DNA of 64,000 nucleotides from Psychrobacter sp. Pi2-52 (GCF_904846705.1 NZ_CAJHBS010000007.1:1-64000), one strand, 5' to 3'. Counted from the first letter of the stretch, positions 17,237-27,194 are shown. Notes: generated by a model from the sequence alone, not told the origin. Numbers and translations: made by a program.

Positions 17237-18673
17237 ATGGCAAAAAATAAAAGCAGCTATGTCTGTCAGCATTGCGGTGCGCATTTTGGTAAATGGGCTG
17301 GGCAGTGTACGGATTGCGGGGAATGGAACAGTTTAGTCGAAGCCCCAAATGTCAGCATGCCACATCACAATAAAAGCACCGCGAAGCCCAATAACGCACG
17401 AGCTGCTACTCGTGGTACCAGTGCGCCAGCTGGCAACTACTCTGGTACTCATAGTGCTGTCATGCCGCTTAATGCAGTAAGTGTAACGCTCGACACGCGC
17501 CTACCAACCGGTATTAGTGAGTTTGATCGCGTACTGGGTGGTGGGTTAGTGGCGGGTTCCGTAGTGTTAATCGGTGGTGATCCGGGTATTGGTAAATCAA
17601 CTATCTTGCTGCAAACCGCGACCAATATGGCACGAGCTGATTCACTGGCAGGTAGTGCATTATACGTGACAGGTGAAGAGTCACTTGCACAGGTGGCCAT
17701 GCGAGCCAAACGCTTAGACTTGCCTGCTGATAGACTGCGTGTACTGGCCGAAACTAACGTAGAAACTATCTGTGCTGCATTAACGCAAGAGCAGCCAGCC
17801 ATTGCTATTATTGATTCTATTCAGACTATTTATACGGATGCTATTAACTCTGCACCAGGTGGTGTCAGTCAGATTAGAGAGTCTGCAGCGATTTTGACGC
17901 GTTATGCTAAGCAAACGGGAACGGCACTATTTTTAGTAGGACATGTAACCAAAGAAGGTACGCTAGCTGGTCCGCGAGTATTAGAGCATATGGTTGATAC
18001 GGTACTTTATTTTGAAGGCCAGTCTGACTCGCGTTTTCGTATGATTCGTGCGGTCAAAAATCGCTTTGGTGCGGTTAATGAACTGGGTATCTTTGGTATG
18101 ACCGATATGGGGCTCAAAGAAGTCGCCAATCCATCAGCGATATTTTTAAGTCGTTATGACAAACCTGTTGCTGGGTCAGTTGTCATGGTCAGCCGTGAAG
18201 GAACAAGGCCGCTACTAGTAGAAGTGCAGGCCTTGGTAGACGATTCACAAGGTTCGCCTAGAAGGATGGCATTGGGTCTAGATTTCCAACGTTTATCCAT
18301 GCTACTAGCGGTGATGCATCGTCACGGTGGAATACATACCAGTGGACAAGATGTCTATGTCAACGTCGTTGGTGGCGTCAAAGTCATAGAGACAGGATCT
18401 GATTTGGCTGTACTGTTGGCCTGTGCTTCAAGTATTAAAGAGAGAGCGCTACCATCTTCATTAGCAGTATTCGGCGAAGTTGGTCTATCGGGTGAGATAC
18501 GCCCAGTACCTAATGGACAAGAACGCTTAAAAGAAGCCATGAAGCATGGGTTTAAGCATGCCATCATTCCAAAGGCCAATGCACCTGCTAAGGATGCGCC
18601 TCAGTTTAAAGGTATCAACGTGATTGCTGTTGAGCGACTCGATGACGCTATCGAAAGCGCATTTGAGTTATAA
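17237..18673 (+). CDS. radA: DNA repair protein RadA
   Basis: RecA-like branch-migration ATPase acting in recombination intermediate processing. It has the four-cysteine zinc finger at the N-terminus (YVCQHCGAHFGKWAGQCTDC), Walker A GGDPGIGKST near residue 113, and the RadA-specific KNRFG motif (VKNRFGAVNE). The Lon-like C-terminal domain includes GGVKVIETGSDLAVLLA and FGEVGLSGEIRPVP. The length of 478 is close to the usual 455-460; the excess is an Ala/Thr-rich linker after the zinc finger. It is transcribed alone and ends at a strong bidirectional terminator. Confidence 0.97.
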   Translation: MAKNKSSYVCQHCGAHFGKWAGQCTDCGEWNSLVEAPNVSMPHHNKSTAKPNNARAATRGTSAPAGNYSGTHSAVMPLNAVSVTLDTRLPTGISEFDRVLGGGLVAGSVVLIGGDPGIGKSTILLQTATNMARADSLAGSALYVTGEESLAQVAMRAKRLDLPADRLRVLAETNVETICAALTQEQPAIAIIDSIQTIYTDAINSAPGGVSQIRESAAILTRYAKQTGTALFLVGHVTKEGTLAGPRVLEHMVDTVLYFEGQSDSRFRMIRAVKNRFGAVNELGIFGMTDMGLKEVANPSAIFLSRYDKPVAGSVVMVSREGTRPLLVEVQALVDDSQGSPRRMALGLDFQRLSMLLAVMHRHGGIHTSGQDVYVNVVGGVKVIETGSDLAVLLACASSIKERALPSSLAVFGEVGLSGEIRPVPNGQERLKEAMKHGFKHAIIPKANAPAKDAPQFKGINVIAVERLDDAIESAFEL

Positions 18674-18751
18674 AGTACATAGGACTAATAGCACTTTGTT
18701 TTGAGTAGTTCAGTCGCTACTATGAGCCTAGAGCGATAAATATGAACCATA

Positions 18752-18788
18752 AAAAAAGCCTAACTAATTATTAGTTAGGCTTTTTTGC
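18752..18788. terminator. bidirectional terminator between radA and rlpA
   Basis: A perfect 16-bp stem: A-rich arm ending GCCTAACTAA (18752-18767), three-base loop, and the mirror arm TTAGTTAGGC plus six T (18771-18786). The A and T runs on both sides make it work in both directions for the convergent radA and rlpA. Confidence 0.92.
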
Positions 18789-18834
18789 TATATGGGCTAG
18801 TAATATTATTGGTCTTTAAAACTGATACCTAAAA

Positions 18835-19449
18835 TTAAGGTCCTGCAACGCGCTCAATAGCAACGTTACCCACACCTTTGCTCGTAATACCGAGTTTTTT
18901 GGCAGCACCATAAGATAGGTCTAATACACGGTTACCATGGAATGGGCCGCGATCGTTCACTTTTACCACGACACTTTTGCCATTGGTCTTGTTAGTGACT
19001 TTGACATAGCAGTTTAATGGTAATGAGCGATGCGCTGCAGTTAAACCGTTCATGTCAAAAGTTTCGCCACTGGCAGTCTTGCGACCATGAAACTTACGAC
19101 CATACCAAGACGCGAGGCCAGTTTGCTTAAATTTGCTGACAGAGTTAGAGGCAACAGCTGTTAGACGCTCTAATACATCTTCATCATTGGTAACTTGTGT
19201 CGTATCATTGGCTAACAATGAGCTGCTAAGTGCCAATGAAGTCGGCTGACGGGCTGACTTTACCAAACTTGATGCACCATCATGTTGACGGCTTAATTCA
19301 CCAAGTACACGGTCAATGTGGGAGGCGTTATCTTGCGAAATCATAGCAAGTGTGGTCTTTGCTTCTACAGCATTTGCATTGGTCGCGACTGCAGAGCCAG
19401 CAAATAACATTGCTGACATTGTAAGTAAACCAGATAAACGCTTGTTCAT
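18835..19449 (-). CDS. rlpA: RlpA-family septal ring lytic transglycosylase-like protein
   Basis: Secreted protein with a double-psi beta-barrel domain of the RlpA family, which cleaves denuded peptidoglycan glycans. The signal peptide covers about residues 1-27 (cleavage after NANA). Residues 28-112 are a low-complexity linker. The barrel begins at GLASWYGRKFHGRKTASGE and ends near AKKLGI. The catalytic-type residues in TASGE and VKVNDRGPF are present. There is no SPOR domain and no lipobox, unlike P. aeruginosa RlpA, so this is a short soluble form. GAGG lies five bases before the start. rodA lies upstream on the same strand, 834 bases away. Confidence 0.87.
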   Translation of the reverse strand: MNKRLSGLLTMSAMLFAGSAVATNANAVEAKTTLAMISQDNASHIDRVLGELSRQHDGASSLVKSARQPTSLALSSSLLANDTTQVTNDEDVLERLTAVASNSVSKFKQTGLASWYGRKFHGRKTASGETFDMNGLTAAHRSLPLNCYVKVTNKTNGKSVVVKVNDRGPFHGNRVLDLSYGAAKKLGITSKGVGNVAIERVAGP

Positions 19450-20283
19450 AAATACCTCTATAACTTATACATCAAAACCTAACTCTAAATATTTTAGATT
19501 GAGCATGGCATTAATCTATTGTCTTCATATTGATTAATGAGTGGCTCTTATAGATATTAATATATGGTAATTTTTCATTTCATTATCATCAGTATTCAGT
19601 ACATCTAATAGATAGAGTGACTGACGATACGCTCAAATGATAGTTAGCGATAAGCATTGAATACAAAGTCCAAAATCAGGACTGAGTGACAATGTCACTA
19701 TATGTCGTATTTACATAATGTGCGATATACAAACTTCTTTAGAATGCTACGTTAATAAAAGGTTCAAAGGACATCGCGTATCACTTTGTTATCAAACCGT
19801 TAATTAAGTAGTGTATCTGAAAGTCTGGAATCTACAAGATGCTAACTATACGGCTACGCTACAACCTAAATATATTTAAATGCAAAGTTTATTAGTAGCT
19901 ATGTACGGGTTATGTATCAGAGTACAGTAAAACGAGGTTAACGCAATTTTTTGTAAAAAACAAGGAATAAAATCTTTCTGAACTTATAGGTGGTTAACTT
20001 ATATTGGAAATTCTGCCTATTTACTATTAGAAATAAGAGGCGCTAAAACGAATAATTATTTCGGATTTGTAACTATTATAGTGATTGATACGAACATAAA
20101 TTATATGAAGATCATTAAAATAAAAGAGCCATAGCGCTAAGAATAAAACTCTTCTTCGCGCCATGGCTCATTGTCTTTTATCAAATCATTAGTAGTACAA
20201 AACAATTTATCTTAATGGTACTACCATAATTATTACAACAACTTACTTGAAAGACGAATTATACAGAAATTATCCTATCCCAG
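19450..20283. other. 834-base gene-free region between rodA and rlpA
   Basis: No frame with a plausible start, ribosome binding site and codon usage was found on either strand, and no RNA gene was recognised. The right part holds the rodA terminator hairpin; the part nearest rlpA must hold its promoter. In Pseudomonas, mltB lies between rodA and rlpA, so a decayed gene is possible, but I could not recognise MltB residues by eye. Confidence 0.5.
20118..20172 (-). terminator. rodA terminator
   Basis: GAGCCATAGCGC (20126-20137) pairs with GCGCCATGGCTC (20158-20169) with one mismatch and a 20-base loop. Read leftward it is followed by TTTTATTTTAATG. It lies about 110 bases after the rodA stop. 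Confidence 0.75.
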
Positions 20284-21426
20284 TTAGCCAGATTTATGTG
20301 TATGGATAGACATGAGTAAACCAAATCCTGCCATCAGAGTCACGATAGCCGTACCACCATAACTAATGAATGGTAGTGGAACACCTACGACAGGCAAAAT
20401 GCCGCCAACCATGCCGACATTGACGAATATGTAAACAAAGAAAGACATGGCGATAGCACCAGCCAACAATCTGCTATAGACATCAGGATGGGTGAAAGCG
20501 ATATATAAGGCACGTGATAAAAGGCAAAAGTAAATGAACATCAGCAGCATCACACCGAGCAAACCAAACTCTTCGGAGAAGGCGGCAATAATAAAGTCAG
20601 TATGGCCTTCTGGCAGAAAATGTAGGTGTGATTGAGTGCCTTCCAGATAACCTTTTCCAGTGAGGCCACCAGAGCCAATAGCTGTCTTCGATTGAATAAT
20701 GTTCCACCCAGCGCCTTGTACATCTGCTTCAGGATTAAGAAGTGTCAATACTCGCGTACGCTGATAGTCATGAAGCAAAAAGTTCCAAGCAAATGCTATA
20801 AACGGCACAGCCAAAATTACAGCAGCAGAAATCAATCGCCACGAGAGGCCTGCTAAGAACAGCACAAATATGCCACTAGCAGCGACCAGTAGTGATGTAC
20901 CAAGATCGGGCTCTTTAGCAATTAATAGCACCGGTACAATGATCAATGCCAAGGTAATAGCAATGCTAGACGCTGACGGTGGCAAATCACGCTTAGACAA
21001 AAACCAAGCACACATCATTGGCATACCAAGCTTCATAAACTCTGAAGGCTGCACACTACCGAACCCAGGCAAATTGATCCAGCGCTGAGCACCCATACGT
21101 ACTTCACCGATAATATCTACCAGCACTAATAATATAAGCCCTAAGACATAAAATATAGGCGTAAAAGTACGATAGAGACTGGGCGGTATCTGCGCCATAG
21201 TAAACATTACAGCGAATGCCACCCCATAACTGACCATTTGGCGAATAACCATACCAATATCTTGGCTGGCGGCGCTGTATAGAATCGTCAGACCAATACA
21301 ACAAACCGTCAATAACAGTAAAGTTAACCATGGGTCGATATGAATACGTTGCCATAGTGTCGGTGCATGACCTTGACCCAAATGATGGCTCTGACGTGAA
21401 AAACGATATTGCGGGTTAGAAGACAT
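20284..21426 (-). CDS. rodA: rod shape-determining peptidoglycan glycosyltransferase RodA
   Basis: SEDS-family integral membrane glycosyltransferase of the elongasome, about ten membrane segments. Family blocks are clear: MGAQRWINLPGFGSVQPSEF, AKEPDLGTSLLV, the GSGGLTGKGYLEGTQSHLHF loop with LPEGHTDFIIAAFSEEFG, and the C-terminal GVPLPFISYGGTA. The Asp in KEPDLGT is in the catalytic position of E. coli RodA D262. Length 380 is typical. The partner transpeptidase PBP2 (mrdA) is not adjacent, although the two usually form an operon; rlpA follows downstream as in other gammaproteobacteria. Confidence 0.97.
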   Translation of the reverse strand: MSSNPQYRFSRQSHHLGQGHAPTLWQRIHIDPWLTLLLLTVCCIGLTILYSAASQDIGMVIRQMVSYGVAFAVMFTMAQIPPSLYRTFTPIFYVLGLILLVLVDIIGEVRMGAQRWINLPGFGSVQPSEFMKLGMPMMCAWFLSKRDLPPSASSIAITLALIIVPVLLIAKEPDLGTSLLVAASGIFVLFLAGLSWRLISAAVILAVPFIAFAWNFLLHDYQRTRVLTLLNPEADVQGAGWNIIQSKTAIGSGGLTGKGYLEGTQSHLHFLPEGHTDFIIAAFSEEFGLLGVMLLMFIYFCLLSRALYIAFTHPDVYSRLLAGAIAMSFFVYIFVNVGMVGGILPVVGVPLPFISYGGTAIVTLMAGFGLLMSIHTHKSG

Positions 21427-21710
21427 AGGCAGAATTTGGCTAACAATTGGTGTAGGAGGGAAGTACTAACTAAATTATCTCATTATAAATAATGATGAGA
21501 AGCGTACTTAAAAGTACCGACTTTAATAAAAGTATGCGAGCACGCGATGGCTATATCATTCACAAATAATAATAAAGTCACTCAATTATAAAAGTTGTAA
21601 GGATAAGTGTTAATTATCAATATTGGACTTCAAATTAGAAGCGATAGTTTAGCCTGCTTGTTGAAAATTTGATAGTATCGATAAAACGTTTTTAGCGGTA
21701 GTTTATTGCA

Positions 21711-22658
21711 ATGATAAAATCAAAAATCCATGCGTATAGGCAAATTTGCCAACCTATTATCACCCTTATCCTATGTGCTGGCAGTGTCAGTGCTCATGCC
21801 GTTATCATCAGTGATGATAGTGAACGCCGTATTCAAATACGTCAAAGTAGCAGTACAAGCAATAACAGTAATGCTTATATAACGCCCTCTACCAATAGCT
21901 CAAATCAGCGTCCTGGTGTCACCATGTTGAGTGGTGCGAATGCATCAAATAGCGACAGTATGCAAAACTTGATTGTACAAAAACAGCGGGATTTCGAGAT
22001 TGATGCTAGATTGTCCATTGAGGAAAACAAACGTGTGAATGTAGTGAGACGCGGTACTACTTATAGTACAGCAAACAGCACCTATAATGGTGCTTATAAC
22101 GATTCTATGAGTATAGACTTTAACGCATGGTTAAATAGCAGTAGTTATCGTGCCAGACAAGTAGCAGAGTACGAACGCTATCTCAGCGCAAGAGTCGGGT
22201 CGCAGAATGTACCGCCATTGTCTCAACTGCTGACGACTGCCCGTAGTTGGAGTAAATGCGGGTATGAGCCGTATCAATTGCCGCCTCAGGAGTTATGGTC
22301 TAACATTGTACCAACATTACGCCTTTATAGTGAGTTGAAAAACCAAGGTATTTTACCACTCAGCAGTGAGATACGTTCGGTATATCGTAACCCAGGTTTG
22401 AACGATTGTGCAGGCGGGGCAGACGGTAGTAAGCATATGAATGCAAGTGCTATGGATATCTGGGTACCTGAGTACGAAGACAATTTATGGCGCTTGAGTA
22501 CCATGCATGATGGCTTATGCCAGTTTTGGCAGTATCAAGGACAGCCTTATAACTTTGGCTTAGGATTATATGCGACAGGGGCTATTCATTTAGATACTGA
22601 TGGTTATCGTAAGTGGGGGTTCAATCACGCTAGTAGTTCCTCTTCTTGCCGCTATTAA
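21711..22658 (+). CDS. secreted M15-family peptidase-like protein
   Basis: A 315-residue protein with a signal peptide (cleavage near residue 28, after SAHA). A Ser/Asn-rich, probably disordered region covers about 35-150. The C-terminal domain resembles peptidase M15 (D-Ala-D-Ala carboxypeptidase or L,D-endopeptidase type): the zinc ligands fit H242 (SKHMNAS), D249 (AMDIW) and H293 (IHLDT). The intermediate STMHDGLCQFWQYQG segment is family-like. It therefore probably trims peptidoglycan in the periplasm. It is divergent from rodA, which fits a cell-wall context. ATG at 21711 has no clear ribosome binding site. Which bond it cleaves cannot be told from sequence. Confidence 0.75.
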   Translation: MIKSKIHAYRQICQPIITLILCAGSVSAHAVIISDDSERRIQIRQSSSTSNNSNAYITPSTNSSNQRPGVTMLSGANASNSDSMQNLIVQKQRDFEIDARLSIEENKRVNVVRRGTTYSTANSTYNGAYNDSMSIDFNAWLNSSSYRARQVAEYERYLSARVGSQNVPPLSQLLTTARSWSKCGYEPYQLPPQELWSNIVPTLRLYSELKNQGILPLSSEIRSVYRNPGLNDCAGGADGSKHMNASAMDIWVPEYEDNLWRLSTMHDGLCQFWQYQGQPYNFGLGLYATGAIHLDTDGYRKWGFNHASSSSSCRY

Positions 22659-22926
22659 TTGATTTATCAAGAATCGAGAATTCAAATAATTATAAAGTTA
22701 GCCGAGATAACGCTAGATATATATTCATTTTTATATATACTATTCCGGTGTTTACTAAAAATAATAATTTTGTAATTATTTGGTAGGATTCATAGGATAG
22801 ATGCATGAGTTCATTAAAAATTTGTTTGGTCTTTAAAAACTATGCTTTAATAATATCTGTTATCAATCGCCTTTATATTTTCATGGCTTATAAAGAAAAC
22901 CACCAAATTTACTTTAAGCGAAAACT

Positions 22927-23502
22927 ATGAAAAATCAGCGCTTGACAATGAAAAACTATCATAAATTAAATAACGAGAAGCAAAGTTTTTTGCACTCGAA
23001 CTATAAGTATGGCGCTTTGTTTACTTCTGCACTTATGTCGGTATTATTGATTAATGCGTGTAGTACAGAGATGTCCTCTGAGAATAGTATGATAGTGACG
23101 GATAAAGCTGATAGACATATACAAAGCTCTAAAGAGATAGAAGATAGTATCAAGAACTCTTATGCTCGTTTGGCATCTAAGCGCTCTGATGTCTGTCCAA
23201 AATTAATTCAGGAAGAAACAGGTAATCAGGTTATCGAACGTATATCAGAGGTCATGGTAAATGACTACTGTGATTATTTCTTATATCCGCGAGAGGGTCA
23301 GCGCCTCAATGTTAAAGTAGATAACCGTCAAATAGAAGCGCTATTAATTGTGCCGACGCTACATAACTTTGCCAATGGTAATTATAAAGTGACGTCTTAT
23401 GATAAGCATGTTATCCGTTTGAGCTATAACGGGGCTACCCATAAGCCTGAGCATTTTGTCTATGATGTTGCGCTAAAAATTTCTGATGCCAAGCATTCCT
23501 AA
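22927..23502 (+). CDS. putative lipoprotein of unknown function
   Basis: A 191-residue protein I do not recognise. A basic, polar n-region of about 25 residues precedes GALFTSALMSVLLINAC, a usable signal-peptidase II box with the lipid-attached Cys near residue 45. The mature part contains two further Cys (VCPKL and YCDYF) and several short beta-type stretches ending in HFVYDVALKISDA. A second ATG at 22948 would shorten the unusually long n-region. No good ribosome binding site marks either start. It stands alone downstream of the M15 peptidase gene and converges on the M16 pair. Confidence 0.65.
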   Translation: MKNQRLTMKNYHKLNNEKQSFLHSNYKYGALFTSALMSVLLINACSTEMSSENSMIVTDKADRHIQSSKEIEDSIKNSYARLASKRSDVCPKLIQEETGNQVIERISEVMVNDYCDYFLYPREGQRLNVKVDNRQIEALLIVPTLHNFANGNYKVTSYDKHVIRLSYNGATHKPEHFVYDVALKISDAKHS

Positions 23503-23653
23503 TGCCAAGCATTAAGAATGTTCTGCTTCTTATTAATGCATCATAGTAATTCAAATATTTAAATGGACATATTATAAGCAGTATTCTTTACCACTTATAA
23601 TACGTTCACAAAATTAATGAGCCTTAACTTTTCTAAACTACTTTCCTAGCAAC

Positions 23654-25231
23654 TTATTTCTTACTGGCTTTTTTTGCCGCTTTATTTTCTTTCCACGGAT
23701 CTTCTTGCCCAACTGTAACTATCAAAAAGTTATCAGGTTTTAGCGTATCTCGCATGGTTTGATTGACCTCTGAAAGAGTGACTTGATCAATGCGATTGGT
23801 ATAGTCAGCTAAGTAATTATTCGGCAATTGGTAAAAATTCATCATTCCAAGTAAGCCATTAATACCTGCATTGCTTGCAAATCCCATCGGAAAGCTGTTT
23901 TTCAAATTATCTGTAGTTAAGCGCATCTCCTCATTGGTGATACCCTTGTCAAGCGTTTCGTTGATAACCGCTAAACTTGCATCAATAGCCGCACGCGCCT
24001 TGTCATTACGTGTCGAAAAACCAATCTGGTAGGGACCTCGAGAGAGCATCGGATTCATCGATCCCGAGATTCCATAAGTATAGCCGAGGTTCTGTCTTAC
24101 CTCCGTCATTAGTCGCGCATTAAAGTCACTGCCTGCCATGACTTCGTTTCCAACAGCAAAGTTGGTCTGCTGCTGCTGTGCTATTGGGTCAGTTGCCCGT
24201 TTACTACCCAGCTGTCCCATGAGTACAGTGGTTTGAGTGCTTGGGAATGGAATATGAACGTGCTGCGCTTTAGTAAGCGGTTTCGGCTCAGGTAAATCAG
24301 TGGCAGCTTGGCCGGTAGGCAATTTAGCAGTGATGTTTTCTGCCAGTTTTTTGGCTTGTTCTAATGTCAGGTTGCCTGTCATAGCAACAGACGCGTTTGC
24401 TGCTACCAGATATTTGTTTTTAAAGTCTATCAGTTGTTGTTTCTCAATCGTAGGAACGCTTTCTAGCGTGCCGACTGATGGATGCGCGTAAGGGTGAGTA
24501 CCGTACAAAGCATCATTGAAAGCGATACTTGCTAGGCTATTGGGATCTTGTTTTTGTTGCTGCAGGCCTACCAACAGTCTTGCTTTATTGCGAGCTAGAA
24601 CTTGCTCGTCAAACGTAGGCTCACTTACCATCTGTGTCATTAAGTCAATGGCTGGCAGGAGATGCTTATCATCAGATAGGCTGCGCAGTGAAACAATAAA
24701 CATATCCTTATAGGCGCTACTGCTTAGATTGATGCCCAACGTTTCCACTGCACGAGTAAATGCATTTTCATCTAGGCTTTTTGAGCCCTGTTCGAGCATC
24801 GTCGCTGTCATATTCGCAATACCAAAACCATCCTTTTTGATACTACCATCACGCGCGCTACCAGCATTAAAACGCAAATCAACATCGACAATTGGCAAGG
24901 TGGTCGTTTGTACAAACATGACAGGTACGCCTGACTTGGTCTTAAACTGTTGAATGGTCGGTACGGTGACTTTTAAAGGTTTGTCATCATCTAAGCTGGT
25001 TAGCTTAGATAAGGCAGCAATTGGCGCACTTGCATCGACTGCAGCAGGTGAGCGGTAATCTTCAGCAGCTGTTGCATCTGCCTGCGCGGTAGTAGCTAAG
25101 ATGCTAAAAGCAAAAATTACGCTAGCACTGAGGTGGGATCGCTTTTTAAGTGCGATAGTGCTTCTTATAGAGGATGAAGCAGTCTTAAAAAATTTTTGTC
25201 TTACTTGATAGTCGTATTTATTCTGAATCAT
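23654..25231 (-). CDS. M16 peptidase family protein, non-catalytic partner type
   Basis: A 525-residue exported protein of the insulinase/mitochondrial-processing-peptidase family. A long basic n-region and hydrophobic stretch end in ATTAQA near residue 52. The zinc site HxxEH is replaced by TATMLEQ at the equivalent position, so this subunit should not bind zinc. The C-terminal R...Y substrate-binding pattern (EVRQNLGYTYG) is kept. This matches the inactive subunits that pair with an active M16 subunit, here encoded immediately upstream (67-base gap, same strand). AGAAG precedes the start. The complex is expected in the periplasm. Confidence 0.87.
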   Translation of the reverse strand: MIQNKYDYQVRQKFFKTASSSIRSTIALKKRSHLSASVIFAFSILATTAQADATAAEDYRSPAAVDASAPIAALSKLTSLDDDKPLKVTVPTIQQFKTKSGVPVMFVQTTTLPIVDVDLRFNAGSARDGSIKKDGFGIANMTATMLEQGSKSLDENAFTRAVETLGINLSSSAYKDMFIVSLRSLSDDKHLLPAIDLMTQMVSEPTFDEQVLARNKARLLVGLQQQKQDPNSLASIAFNDALYGTHPYAHPSVGTLESVPTIEKQQLIDFKNKYLVAANASVAMTGNLTLEQAKKLAENITAKLPTGQAATDLPEPKPLTKAQHVHIPFPSTQTTVLMGQLGSKRATDPIAQQQQTNFAVGNEVMAGSDFNARLMTEVRQNLGYTYGISGSMNPMLSRGPYQIGFSTRNDKARAAIDASLAVINETLDKGITNEEMRLTTDNLKNSFPMGFASNAGINGLLGMMNFYQLPNNYLADYTNRIDQVTLSEVNQTMRDTLKPDNFLIVTVGQEDPWKENKAAKKASKK

Positions 25232-25298
25232 GAGTTTCTTCTTATTAAGAATACGGTGTTATGGCCATTTTTATGAGACGTTTGATCATATATAGCGA

Positions 25299-26795
25299 CT
25301 ATTTCGCTGGGGTTTTATTGTCTTTAGGTGGCACGACATGCATCACCGTCAAGTTGTCTTTGACCAAATATTTTTTGCTGGCATCCTGAATGTCAGCCAC
25401 ACTGATACCGTCGAGCTTAGCTGGCAGTTTAGCAAGCAGTCTGTCATCTAGACCGATAGATTGTAACGAGCCAATCATACGTGCCTGTCCTTCCATGCTG
25501 TCTTGCGCATAAATCAAACCAGTAACCGTATTGGTCTTGGCGCGACTGATCTCGTCATCGGCAATAGGATCGGTTTTTAGCTTTTCTATTTCCGAAGTTA
25601 TAGCTTGTTGTGCTTGCTCTAAGCTGACGCCTTCACGCGGTGTTGCTTGAATCAAAAACAGCCCATCACCGCGATCTAACAAGTCGTAAGAAGTACCAAC
25701 CGTGGTAAGCAGACCTTGCTCACGTATCAGTCGACTCTCTAAGCGTGCAGATAAGCCGCCATCGAGCACATCTTGCGCAAGTGACAGGGCATAAGCTTGT
25801 TTTTCATTGTTGGTGCCTGCCGTTGCAAGGCTTGGCACGTTGTAACCCATCAGTAGAACGGGTACTTGTACGGCTTGCTCAGAGTCTACCTTTTGATAAC
25901 CACGGAAGCCTTTTTGAGTCACAGAGGTACGTTTGGGTAGGTTGCTTTTTTCTAAATCACCGAAGTAACGTTTGACTTGAGTAAGTACTTCTTGTGGTTG
26001 CACGTCGCCGACGATGACTAACGTTGCATTATTTGGTGCATACCATGTCTTATACCAGTCTTTTAAATCTGAAAGTTTAATCGATTCTAGCTCGCTCATA
26101 GGCCCAATAACAGATTCGCCTTTTGGGCTATCAGGTAAGGCCAGCAGACGAAACGACTCATACGCTTTGGCAAGGGGATTGTCATCAGTACGTTGGCGAC
26201 GCTCTTCCATAACGACTTGATGCTCTTTAGCAAATTCTTTGTCATCGAATATAAGGTTTTTCATGCGATCTGCTTCAAGCTCTAGCGCTAACGGCATACG
26301 ATTGGCAGGGAACAGCTCGTAGTATCCGGTATAGTCATAGCTGGTAAAGGCATTGTTGACGCCGCCAAACTTAGCAATTAGCCGCTCATAATCATCACTA
26401 GAGACATTGGTCGTGCCCTTAAACATCATGTGCTCGAGTAAGTGAGAGATACCACCTTTATCAAGAGGCTCATCTGCCGAGCCCACTCGGTACCAGATTT
26501 GTGTTATAGCGACAGGGGCACGGTGGTCTTCTTTTATAACGACTTTTAGACCATTTTCTAACTGATATTCATGTCTACCTGACATGTCCATTGTCAATTC
26601 AGACGGCTGTGTGTCTTTGCTCGTTTTATTTTCATCTGACATATTTTGAGCCAAGCTATCGGTTGCGATTGAGCTTGTCGCGGTTGCAGAGTTAGTAGGC
26701 ATCGTATTGGTTTGACATGCAGCAAGTGACGCTGCTACTGCTAAGGTACAAGCCATGCGTAATGGCGCAGCTGCTAGAGGTAAAGACAATGGCAT
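25299..26795 (-). CDS. M16 zinc peptidase lipoprotein, catalytic subunit
   Basis: A 498-residue insulinase-family peptidase. The zinc motif HLLEH lies in GGISHLLEHMMFKGT, and the distal Glu in KEHQVVMEERRQRTDD is preserved, so it should be active. The N-terminus carries a signal with lipobox (SLAAC, Cys near residue 27), predicting lipid anchoring. It probably forms a heterodimer with the non-catalytic partner encoded 67 bases downstream. A small lipoprotein gene lies 65 bases upstream on the same strand, so three exported products may share a transcript. The physiological substrate is unknown. Confidence 0.9.
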   Translation of the reverse strand: MPLSLPLAAAPLRMACTLAVAASLAACQTNTMPTNSATATSSIATDSLAQNMSDENKTSKDTQPSELTMDMSGRHEYQLENGLKVVIKEDHRAPVAITQIWYRVGSADEPLDKGGISHLLEHMMFKGTTNVSSDDYERLIAKFGGVNNAFTSYDYTGYYELFPANRMPLALELEADRMKNLIFDDKEFAKEHQVVMEERRQRTDDNPLAKAYESFRLLALPDSPKGESVIGPMSELESIKLSDLKDWYKTWYAPNNATLVIVGDVQPQEVLTQVKRYFGDLEKSNLPKRTSVTQKGFRGYQKVDSEQAVQVPVLLMGYNVPSLATAGTNNEKQAYALSLAQDVLDGGLSARLESRLIREQGLLTTVGTSYDLLDRGDGLFLIQATPREGVSLEQAQQAITSEIEKLKTDPIADDEISRAKTNTVTGLIYAQDSMEGQARMIGSLQSIGLDDRLLAKLPAKLDGISVADIQDASKKYLVKDNLTVMHVVPPKDNKTPAK

Positions 26796-26860
26796 GGTAT
26801 GGTCTACTTATATAAAATAATAATAGAAGAATTAGATGATAATCATAGCGATAGAAGACA

Positions 26861-27010
26861 TTACAAAGAGGTCTGAGCACCAACCATAACGCTAGCAGTC
26901 GGTCTAAACTCTTGCGTCGTGGTGCAACCCGTCACCAATATAGTCGTCGTTAATAAAACAGCCACACTGATGCTGCTGATTTTTTTGTAATGCTTAGAGA
27001 ATAATGACAT
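26861..27010 (-). CDS. small lipoprotein, 49 residues
   Basis: Read leftward from ATG at 27010 this frame gives 49 residues starting MSLFSKHYKKISS and ending with TAA at 26861-26863. It has a basic n-region, a hydrophobic stretch SVAVLLTTTILV and the lipobox LVTGC, which leaves a mature peptide of only about 21 residues. AGGA lies seven bases before the ATG, which supports a real gene although it is below usual length cutoffs. It immediately precedes the M16 peptidase genes on the same strand. The function is unknown. Confidence 0.7.
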   Translation of the reverse strand: MSLFSKHYKKISSISVAVLLTTTILVTGCTTTQEFRPTASVMVGAQTSL

Positions 27011-27194
27011 AACGGATTCCTAATAAGTATTTATCGAATAAGTCTTGGTAGAGTAGGCGAAGTCTGACAAGTAACAGGTCAGAATTTTGTGTCCAAACCT
27101 TAAGCAAAACTTTCTCAAATCATCGAGTGATTTTTTAAACAGATAAATTTTGACGATAGTCTAATAGGGTAAGGGCTGAGCATGACTTGAATTA

